In this document: piece after piece, positions 55,157-64,000 of the stretch | How positions within the stretch are numbered: the first letter of the stretch is position 1 | Layout of the letters: each line of letters starts with the position of its first letter | Assembly: GCA_951812925.1 (NCBI GenBank) | Contig: OX638369.1 | Span: 42,093,061 to 42,157,060, forward strand | Reading direction: 5' to 3' | DNA length: 64,000 nucleotides | Source: Calliopum simillimum | Lineage: Eukaryota > Arthropoda > Insecta > Diptera > Lauxaniidae | Notes under the pieces: generated by a model | Databases searched by the model: none | The model's input: only the letters and a program-made list of their open reading frames with translations | Told to the model about the DNA's origin: nothing | Position numbers and translations under genes: made by a program

Positions 55157-58100
55157 ATGGCTATTGAAATGGAGAATAATAGTAAATTATTGAAGAAACG
55201 TGTAAAACCCGTGGATATAAATTTTAAGGATTTAACATACCAAGTAGCAGAACTAAATCAAAAAAGTAAGTTTTTAAATTTTATTTAAATAAATGGGGAT
55301 ATTTGTAGTTGAAAAACTGATGTATTCAATATGTATTATTTAGAATATTCCATATGGCTTTACCGTACGTTTACAATACTCCTACAATTTATTTTATTCG
55401 CGACTTTTGTTTTTTCGACTTTTCAACTTTTTTCTATCTCTCCAACATTTATTTTTTTTTTTAAATTTTTGATTTTTTCAACAATCAATAGTTTACAACA
55501 AATTTCGACTTCAATAATTTGAATATATTCGATGCTTTAAACGTATATCTTATACTTATCTTTCAACTATTCAAGATTTCTAGTCATTTTCAATAGAATT
55601 TTCAGCTTTTTTCGAACTCTGCAAACTTTTCCGATCTTATCAATATTTCTCAATAGATTTCGACTCCTTAAAATTTTTGAAATCTTAAAAATGTTTGGCC
55701 ATATATATTTTTCAACACTTTTCGGTGTTTCGAACATCTTTCAACTATTTAAGATTTTGATGGAACAATTTCACGAAATTATGATGTTCCTATTGCGCAA
55801 CGTTTAGATTTCATGATGTTATCTTATAATTAGGGTACTCCTCAAAACGTGTAAATGCCTCGAGAGCCCCATAAACTCGTAATAGATTTTAAAATCAATA
55901 CGAATTTTGACAGTTTTACTATTTCCGAGGCTTCCAAGGTACTTAAACTTTTTAAGAATACCCTGAATAACCATAACTGTTCGCGAATATATATATCGTT
56001 GATGCTCATTTGATAGATCTTTTCAAAAATAAGTGCTTAGTAACTTATTTGAAATGAAAAAACCCATCATTCTTCTAGACAAAATACCGTTCTGAAATGT
56101 GAATTTTTTTATTGTCAAAAATAGCACTCCACATTTCGTCACCTCAATACTGCAACTATCATATGTATACGTATATTCAGGCCTATCACTGAATCCATCG
56201 TTGATACGAATTTCGTGAGATCATTGAATTCGAATTGCTACGACGTGAATTCAAAATTCGTAGATTGGGAACACTTACTCCATCTAAAACTCAAATTTTT
56301 TTTTTAATTTTCGATGACTAGATATCGTCGTCTGAATTCTCTTTTGCCCCATACGCATATTCGTTATAAAAGCAAAATCACATAACCTGTGTCGACAAAA
56401 AATCAAGTTATTTGCTTTTGTGTTTTTAATAAATATGCGTATGGGGCAAAAGAGAACTCAGGCGACGATATGACATCTGAAAAAATATCATAATTTTATT
56501 TAAGAAGTACTACAAACTCTATGAATTTCGTAGTTGCATTCGTAATTTGTTGAAATCAATTTTCGTAGATCTCACGAAATTCGTATCTACGATGGATTCA
56601 ATGATAGACCTGATTATCTTTTTTTGGGATGTGTTGCAAATGTTATACATCTTGGTTTGTTGCACAATCTGCTCTTATCAGATTGTTCTAAAGTGCCAAA
56701 AAACAAAAATTATTGAAGTGCAAAATCAGTGTAAATTCAAATATCCAAAATTTTTGAAATTTATTTTTCTCAAAACTAGAAGATTTGAGTTACTTAGTAG
56801 TAGTTTTTAGGTAACGATTTTATAGTAAACAATCCAACGAAAAGATGAGCCTCAACATTAACTATTTGCATGAACAGATTTTGGGCAGATAGGTGGCTGA
56901 GTTGACGTGAAACATCCAAATTATGTATGTACTTATAAAGAATTAGATATTCCATAAATGCTTGCTTTAAGATTTAACGAGACATCTTTAAGTTCTCACA
57001 TCACGTCGCTAGCGCTTTTGTTTTAATTAAACCAATTAAAATACAATTTGCTTAAAAAAGTATACTCTTTCGATTTTGTTTTTTGTATTTTAAATTCTAT
57101 AAAAAAACCATTCTACTTTCGATCAAAGATAAACGCTATAATGATTTTTATATTCAACTTCCTAGTAATCTTAAATGTTTGATGGTACATCTGTCTAGAA
57201 TATTTACAAAACTGAATAAAAAATTACCATTTGGTTTTATAAAGCATTTAAAAATAAAATATATATAAAAAAAACTCGTACCTTACAGACATTAAATTAA
57301 TTGTTTTCCTGTTACTTTATGTCATAGAGAAAAGTAGTTATTAAAAAATTTCCTAGATTTCATAACACTATTAATGATAAGCCCCTAATTACATTTTGTC
57401 ATATAAATTTGATTTTTTTTTATACTTTACGACTGCATGCTACTGAATATTATTACTACATATAATCTTTATAGCATGCAAAATTCTTAGTTGTAAACAA
57501 TTGAACAAATCCCACATGATAATAGGCATCTTACGATTGTCTGTCACGCTTTTGACATTCGCCGACTTCAACGACGTGTTCCGCATTCAAATAATGTGAG
57601 AGTAACAACGCGAAAGGCGAATGACCAGATACCATACCATATAGAAATGGGTCAAAAATCTCCGGAAGTAGTGCGTAGTAAATTTATCATCATCAAATGT
57701 GATGAATTTATAAGTAGCGTTGCGCTTTACTCTAGAAAAATATTAATGCAAAAAATAAACAAAAAATGGAAACTTAAGTGTCATCTAATTAGCGTCATTA
57801 GTAAACAAAACAATACAGATAACAAGCCATTATATCAGTTAGGTGTTTAGATTGTATATATCAAATATTTATTTATCGTTTTTAAGTGATCATTTATTTA
57901 TTTGGTGTCAATTTATTTATTTATTGCACTTACATGCAGATGCGATTTGAGTAGTAGCTAGTTTGAGCATACAAATTAGTTTGGAGGGTCTGTAAAGTAT
58001 GCAAATAGCAATACTTAAGCGTTCTTAAAACAGATTTGACTCACTTTAACTGAATCAATATGCACACATGCGCCGAACAAGGCAGTAGCTACAAAAATAA

Positions 58101-61100
58101 CATGTGGCGGTATAATTGAAATTTTAAGGGAGGTTTATTTGTACTGTTATATTTGAAAAATAAATAAATAATTCTATTTCTGTTCGCTCATAAAATGCAA
58201 GTTATTTTTCTTATAGAAATAATATTTGTTTAGACAAACTTGGCAACAATTGCACTTGAGAGGCTCTGGAAATAAATACATCTAAGTGTACTTCGAACTC
58301 CAGCCTCCCAGTTATAACATGTTACTTAAATGTTTGCATTAGAATTATGTTTCTTCTTGAACTTATTAGGAATAAATACCATTCGATATATAGGTTTTCC
58401 GCTCCAAGTTGAATCTTTTCCACACCATATTGATCTATTTTCAATTCAAATTAAACTTTTTTACAATCAAAATAAATTTTTTCCAAAAAAAAAAAATAAA
58501 CTTTTTCCAAATCAAACTAACCTCCATTTATCCAAATTAATTAAAACTTTTTCCAAAACAATTTAACCTTTTTCCTGTGCTAACTAATGACCGGCATGAG
58601 TTGCAATGTCACTCAAAGAAAGAAAGTGTATTAACTCTGTAAAGGGGACGTGATGTTGCACATCTTTCCAGTGGATATTATTTCTTCGGGTGACTTTAAC
58701 ATACTTATGTACAAAATTTCATGCTTTTACACTAAGTAGTTTCAGATACATAAAGTATGTGATAAATTCTGCTTTTGGTCACCTCCAATTTTTTCAGTCA
58801 TGCTATTTGTTCCGATGCCCCATTATTTATGTACCAAGTTTATTCCATCTACGTCAAATAGTTACAGAGATAAAACGAATTATGTTATATGGTTGGCATA
58901 ACACCGCCCATTTTTCCTATAATGAAATCTCCTTCTTGTCATCGATGCTATAGGTTTTCGCCCAAGTTAAATCTTTCCCACGTCATATTGATCTTTATTC
59001 AAATCTAGTTAAACTTTTTTCAAATCTAGTTCAAATAAATCTATTCCCAATCAAAATAAACCATTTGCAAATCAAATTAAACTCTTTCCAAAACAAATTA
59101 ACCTTTTTTCAAATGAAATAAACATTTTTCCAAATTGCTTGGCCAACACGCTCCATATTGTGGTAGATGCTTGATAGAGACAATATTCATTCATAAGCAA
59201 GTTTCTCAACAATAGTTGCTGTAGTTACAGAGACATATCACTTTAAGTGTATTTTTTGTAAAGTTCAGTTTGGTTTGGAAAAGGTTAAATTGATTTGGAA
59301 AAGGTTAATTTGATATAAAAACAGGTGAGGAGTGATTTTTCAAAATGGCGTTAAACCACTTCCGACTTCGAACAAACCTAAGAATGCCATCGCCATTACC
59401 ATGCTAAAATGCATCCTCTAGTTTAAAATTCATCACAAAAAATGCATTTTTCCAAGATAAAATCGTGATCAAAGCTCGCATTTCGGAACAAAAGGGTTTA
59501 TTTCCATATAATTTCATAGAAATTTTTAGAATTTGATACAAAAAGACGTATTTCGAATCGTTGCCGAAGAAACCTTTAATATTTTTTATTTACCCCAGAC
59601 TATATAGGTGCTTACATACCATGCTTATAGACAGCAGCTTAAATTTCCAAATGGTGAAAGAGGAGTGAAATAACAGTGATTTATAAAAATTTCCAAGCAA
59701 AAGGGCTTATTTCCAAATGTTTTCGACAGTTATTGTAAACAGCCGCTAAAAGTTTTTTCTCATTACTGAAAATTTGTTTAACATGGTTCTACGCCCTTTT
59801 GAAAAATCACTCCTCAGGTTATTTGTTGGAAAAAGTTAAATTTGATTTGGAAAAGGTTTATTTTGATTTTGAAAAGTTAAATTTTCTTAGAAAAGGTTTA
59901 ATTTGCAGTGGAAAACCTGTAACATACAGTGAAAAGGTCATTAAAGTTTCTACGATCTTTAAACGGTAAACAAATTGACAGACATATGAGAAAATCTTCA
60001 AGTTATAGATAATTTTGTAAAATGCACAGTTTAAAAATATTTAATTTTTGTTGTAAAACTCGCATTTTTATAAAATATAATCTGTAAAAACCTCATCTTA
60101 AAAGCATTCTTATTTAGCGAGACAGAGGAGAGAAAAAAACTAATTGTCAGTCGTTTGAGAATTAACGAAAATCTTAAACTAAAAATCGATTTTGGAAACA
60201 ATAAGAATTTTTGAGTTATGACGTTGTTGAGTTCATTGAGCGATATGTATTTGTGAAATGTGTAGTTATAACACTCAAAACCATTACCTACATCAACAAT
60301 AATTTCTTAAGGTTATCTTGGTTTTTCGTTCAACAGATTTCTGTCGTCAGTCTAAAGTTTCATAATTGAATCATTATGTTCATACTTTACAAAAAAATGT
60401 ACGGTCTGTAATCTTTGAAACTATTTAAAAAAAATCAAAGGGTGACGCATATGCTATTCTTGGTGTTCATGGAAAGTACGCACTGACTTGAGTTGACGTA
60501 GAACTTTGTCGGGACTGAAAAATCCAAGTACTAGCTCTATAATCGGTAGAATTTCTGCCAAATTTACATACTTGTTTTTTCACTATATCGTCGGGTCATT
60601 TTGAAATTGGAATGTTATATTGTCTATCAACATTGAATTTCTCTAAAACTAGTTAAATACTAACAGCGTTATAAGTATTGTTCTATTGTGGAATATTCGC
60701 TGTATCAAAACTATAATGAAAAGTTCAAATAACCCCGAGTTAGATCATCGTCTTTGTTTAATATGATTGGGATATCTCTTTATTTTGTAAGTGAGAATGT
60801 TTCTTTTAATAGAAACTAAGTCATGAAACATAATTTGTATTTGTTTATATTTACTATGTACATAGTACATACAAAATAATTTGCATGATCAATATATAAA
60901 ATGTAAATAAACAAAATATTTTGTTTATTTATTTAACATTTAACGCAAATTTTTTGGGGGAATAAACTGCATTTAGTTGATTCTATAGACACATAAAATC
61001 GGTCAAACATGTTCTTGTCTGAATAGAAAGAATTTTTTCCCTAATATTTTAAATCAACAAAAAGATGAGTAATAATACAATCAGAATAATGACTCAAAGA

Positions 61101-63066
61101 GTTCACAGACGTTTGTAAATAAAGAAATATTTTTGTTGAATATAAGAAAAGCATATCTACATTTAATATTATTTCATGTGATATGGTTAAATATCATATG
61201 GACCTTAGATATGAGATATGCTTGCGAGCTGTCATTATTCCATATATTTTAAGTAAATATCAGCTTTTGCAATATACGAGCGGCGTCCACTCAAAAGCTA
61301 CTATGACTTGGACAGGTGTATGACATCATGCAAACCTATAAGTTCGCGAGCAAAATTCTAAGAAGTGACCATGTTTTCGCATTGCTGAATAATGAATAGT
61401 ATAACAAGAATTCCCGATCTATTTTAGCCTTTTAAGTATTTAGTCACTTTATCCCTTATGAGGAAGGTAGGAATTCCGAATACGTTTTCAATAATTTTCT
61501 AGGTTATTTTTTTGGTAAAGAACTTCTTATTGAGACTTTATACTTCTTAAATATTTATGGCAAAATTTTTTTTAATCTCTTATAGAAAAGAAAACTGTCT
61601 TAAATGGCATATCAGGTACATTTAAAGCTGGACAGTTAACAGCTATAATGGGACCATCTGGAGCAGGAAAATCCAGTTTAATGAATATTTTAACGGGCTT
61701 TACGTAAGTATACATACAAAACCCAAGACCGAAAGAATTCCTTACAATAAAAATATTTTTCTACAAATATAGCAAAAATGGTGTTACGGGTACAATCAAT
61801 TTTGGCGAAGCATCCAAAACACGAAAACTTTGCTGTTATATAATGCAGGACGATCACTTCTATAGCTGGTTTACAGTCGAAGAAACAATGATGTTCGCGG
61901 CAACATTGAAAATCTCCAATAACTCTATGAATGTTAAGGAAAAACAAATGCTGGTAAGTAGATAAAAGCTTAATATACTATAAAAAAAGCCAATCATATG
62001 TATATCATTGCTGTTTAAACTTTTCAAAGATCGGACAACTTATGGACACATTAAAGCTATCAACAGCTAAGCGCACAAAATGCGGCAATTTATCTGGCGG
62101 TCAAAAGAAACGTCTTTCAATTGCTTTGGAATTGATTGATAATCCACCAGTATTCTTTTTAGATGAACCAACAACGTAAGCTACTTTGGAATCACTTGTT
62201 AATGAAGACAAAAGTATTTACATTTTTATTTTTGTTAAATTTTACAGCGGCTTAGACAGCTCATCCTGCTATGATACCATACAACTTTTACAAATTCTAG
62301 CCAATGAGGGGCGCACCATTGTCTGTACAATACATCAGCCTTCATCCAATATCTACAATTTGTTTGATCAAATATATGTTTTGAGTCGTGGTTGTTGTAC
62401 GTACCAGGGTAAACCGCGAAATACGGTGGAATTTTTAAAAACAAGCGGCTTAGAGTGTCCTCCTTATCATAATCCAGCAGATTTCTGTAAGCATTGAATC
62501 GCCCACGAATGTATTTGAATTGAGTTTTTGAATTTCTATTTTTTTTTAATTTTTAGTAATGGAATGCGTTAATTGTGAATATGGTGATTATACAGATGCA
62601 CTTGCAAAAGAGGCACAAAATCCACACTGGCGTTATGATCACGATATCGATGAAAACAATTTAGATGAGATTCATTTAATTAAAATGATAGAAGCCGCCA
62701 ATGGTATAAAACGTGCAAGACTATCGATAACACCGCCAATGGAGACAAAACATATATATCCACCACCAGAATGGATGAGATTGTGGTTACTAATTGGACG
62801 TTGTCATGTTCAATTCTTCCGCGATTGGGTAAGATTTATAGTTGTATTACTTTTTAACTAAATATGTTTATTCTATGTTTTTCTTTTTTGTGTTTAGACG
62901 GTTACATATTTAAAATTGGCTGTACATATAGCGTGTGCCATTGTGGTTGGTCTTCTGTTTGGTAACAGCGGATTAATTGCGACTAAACAAGTTTCGAATA
63001 TTGGCTCATTTATCATACATTGCGTTTACTTGTGGTACACAACAATGATGCCGGGAGTGTTACGGT
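55157..63066 (+). CDS. ABCG half-transporter (white/ABCG1 type), 5' part
   Basis: ATP-binding cassette half-transporter that dimerises to move lipids, sterols or pigment precursors across membranes. Seven exons: 55157-55265, 61586-61703, 61773-61953, 62030-62175, 62248-62486, 62557-62828 and 62898-63066; all introns are GT-AG and the phases (1, 2, 0, 2, 1, 0, 1) are consistent, giving 411 codons before running off the window. Seen: Walker [10 protein letters not shown] (59-67), Q-loop YIMQDD (98-103), signature LSGGQ (157-161), Walker B VFFLDE (177-182), D-loop GLDS (186-189) and switch His214 in TIHQPS. The NPADF motif follows, then first membrane helices near 361-377 and 389-410 ([36 protein letters not shown]). 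The nucleotide-binding domain precedes the membrane domain, as in all ABCG proteins. Everything essential is intact. Which of the several fly ABCG genes it matches is not resolved; CG9663/CG9664-type genes are candidates. Confidence 0.95.
55266..56177 (+). other. ABCG intron 1, simple-sequence part
   Basis: Opens with GTAAGT. The stretch 55360-55760 is pyrimidine-rich with repeated TTTTCAACTTTT, TTCGACTTTTC and TTTCAACTATTCAAGA, mirroring the purine-rich tract at 44072-46615. No alternative exon seen. The intron continues to 61585 and contains the repeats below. Confidence 0.5.
56178..56612. mobile_element. 435-bp foldback MITE with CAGG ends
   Basis: CAGGCCTATCACTGAATCCA at the left pairs with TGGATTCAATGATAGACCTG at the right. 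Pairing continues through ACGAATTTCGTGAGATC / GATCTCACGAAATTCGT and CTCTTTTGCCCCATACGCAT / ATGCGTATGGGGCAAAAGAG almost to the centre. The ends resemble the 30202-30423 MITE (CAGGCAT). A clear target duplication was not seen. Confidence 0.75.
56613..58390. other. ABCG intron 1, nothing recognised
   Basis: AT-rich intronic sequence. The frames at 56547-56810, 57083-57268 and 57596-57850 lack domains, and none has acceptor/donor borders that would fit the gene. Confidence 0.45.
58391..58575. repeat. array of ~20-bp CAAATCAAATTAAACTTTTTC units
   Basis: After TAGGTTTTCCGCTCCAAGTT come repeated units such as TCAAATTAAACTTTTT, AATCAAAATAAATTTTTTCC, AAATAAACTTTTTCCAAAT and ATTAAAACTTTTTCCAAAAC, each about 20 bp. 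It is the same unit as in the termini of 58951-59923. A 3' partner array is not seen nearby. The degenerate unit of 40405-40720 type follows at 58630-58920. Confidence 0.6.
58951..59923. mobile_element. Foldback-like element with tandem-repeat termini
   Basis: The left terminus (TAGGTTTTCGCCCAAGTTAA, then CAAATCTAGTTAAACTTTTT, AATCAAAATAAACCATTTGC, AAATCAAATTAAACTCTTTC) and the right terminus (TTGGAAAAAGTTAAATTTGA, TTTGGAAAAGGTTTATTTTG, GAAAAGGTTTAATTTGCAGT, GGAAAACCTGT) are inverted arrays of one ~20-bp unit. Drosophila FB elements have the same design, inverted arrays of short tandem repeats, though sequence identity is not claimed. The right array is split by a younger MITE (59327-59815). 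Confidence 0.6.
59327..59815. mobile_element. 489-bp MITE nested in the foldback-like element
   Basis: GAGGAGTGATTTTTCAAAA at the left faces TTTTGAAAAATCACTCCTC at the right, with weaker complementarity inward (GGCGTTAAACCA / TGGTTCTACGCC). AGGT flanks both sides (59323-59326, 59816-59819), consistent with a 4-bp target duplication. The interior is non-coding. Confidence 0.75.
59924..61585. other. ABCG intron 1, 3' part, nothing recognised
   Basis: AT-rich intron ending in a T-rich tract and TTATAG acceptor at 61580-61585. No repeats shared with other parts of the window were noticed. Confidence 0.45.
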
Positions 63067-63229
63067 GTAAGTTTTAAGCATTAAATAGCAATAAATTAAA
63101 TAGTCTTTAACGCACATGGATTCTAATCGATCTGTTAACCAATGATTGTTTCTGACTGAATTGCAATAAATAATAATGGTTTAATAGTTCCATTTTTGAG
63201 TGTTATCTCGGTGTAATTTGGTGTTAACC

Positions 63230-63925
63230 CAGTGTGCCAAACGGACTCGTTTCGGATCCGTAACGGGTTCATATTTTCGTTCTTTTTATCCGTTACGGAA
63301 TCCGTTACGTATCCGTTACTGATCCGTTTGCGGGAAGGATTCCTAAAAAAAAAACGAATCGTTTTTTCTTCTTTTATGGATCCGTTTCGAACCTGTAACG
63401 TACATCAAAAACGAATTCAAAACGGATTCGCTTTCAATAATGTTAATGCTGCTTATAAAAAAAAAAGAAAACAGGGTGAAGCGCTTATTTTTAATTTAAA
63501 AAAACAAAACAAAAAAAAATACTAGCCCGGCCGGGAGTCGAACTCAGGCTCCCGGGGTATTACTCTTTCATACACGACACGTTAGACAACTAGGCTACTA
63601 ACCGATATGATGTTTACTTAACTGATGTAGACTTATTTGATGTTGAGATTTAAAGTTTGTATATTAAACAAATTTCTGTTATATTTTTATAAGTATTCTG
63701 TGTTGTTTTTCTTCCCTTCTTTTGATAAAAAATGTTATATACTCAAATTTGGAATCAAAAACATTTTTTCAAACAGAGTTTGAAAAGTTTACAAAAAATC
63801 ATACGCCATAAAATTAAAAGAAAGAAAAAAAAAACAAATCAAAAATATTTTTTTCATCATAAAAATTAAATAAAGCAAATCCGTTTTGAGTTCGTATTTG
63901 AAGTATTTACGGAATCGAAACGGAT
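63230..63925. repeat. CCGTTACGGAT self-complementary cluster, probable hAT-like element
   Basis: In ABCG intron 7. Units CGTTTCGGATCCGTAACGG, TCCGTTACGGAATCCG and TACGTATCCGTTACTGATCC crowd 63240-63440, and a matching inverted end (TTTACGGAATCGAAACGGAT) lies at 63909-63928. The design copies the 6471-7483 element: AT-rich middle and sub-terminal blocks of one short palindromic unit. Exact ends and target duplication could not be fixed. A tRNA-like segment lies inside (63524-63609). Confidence 0.55.
63524..63609 (-). other. tRNA-like segment with B-box and pol III-type T-run
   Basis: On the minus strand: GGTTAGTAGCCTAGTTGTCT (A-box and D-arm like), a 30-base middle, then CCGGGAGCCTGAGTTCGACT and CCCGGCCGGGCT with a B-box (GAGTTCGACTC). 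It is followed after five bases by a 9-T run. CCGGGAG and CTCCCGG form a 7-bp stem, but the acceptor stem does not close and the anticodon arm is irregular. Best read as a tRNA pseudogene or SINE head. Confidence 0.4.
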
Positions 63926-64000
63926 TTGCCCAGGTTCGAATCCTACCAAAGGTGGATTTTTACCCTTTATTTTTCTTCCTTTTTTTTCTTTTTATTATTT

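Noticed and set aside
57596..57850. 84-codon frame as an extra ABCG exon
   Set aside because: It does not resemble ABCG sequence, and the flanking exons already join in phase from 55265 to 61586.
63524..63609. Functional tRNA gene
   Set aside because: The acceptor stem cannot be formed and the anticodon arm is irregular, so it is only called tRNA-like.

Overview
The window looks like nuclear DNA of a higher fly (Diptera, probably Brachycera). It is AT-rich, has introns with standard GT-AG borders, and is crowded with inverted-repeat DNA transposons. The two clear protein genes are closest, from memory, to Drosophila-type proteins. No database search was possible, so species and orthology are inferences.

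Layout. (1) 1-5989, minus strand: the 5' part of the dynamin-related GTPase gene Drp1, four coding exons reaching residue ~326, running off the left edge; its 4.9-kb first intron holds nested inverted-repeat elements. (2) 6.0-47 kb: a long intergenic tract made largely of transposon remains. These include a hAT-like element with an 8-bp target duplication (6471-7483), piggyBac-like elements with TTAA ends nested inside one another (8433-10295), elements whose terminal motif is repeated internally (14928-16451, 18862-19412), a 424-bp tandem repeat (24925-25880), a 1.75-kb palindrome (37981-39729), mariner-type relics (23830-24720, 34900-35590, 45117-46018) and a 5'-truncated LINE with a 13-bp target duplication (42141-42750). 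The only possible host gene here is a broken, minus-strand gustatory-receptor-like fragment at 21671-22206. (3) 47145-47440: a TATA-type promoter and GC-richer leader, possibly the 5' non-coding exon of the next gene. (4) 47.6-55 kb: more foldback elements, including a Tc1 element folded back on itself (49848-51278). (5) 55157-63066, plus strand: the first seven coding exons (411 codons) of an ABCG half-transporter of the white/ABCG1 type, complete for the nucleotide-binding domain and running off the right edge.

The two genes are not functionally linked as far as can be seen: Drp1 drives mitochondrial and peroxisomal fission, and the ABCG protein is a membrane lipid/sterol-type transporter. 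The main novelty is in the repeats. Three foldback elements of different sequence share TAA target duplications and CAC-starting ends. Four related-looking element families repeat their own terminal motif inside the element. One palindrome carries a TTAA-bounded hairpin exactly at its apex. tRNA-like B-box segments followed by T-runs lie inside repeats.
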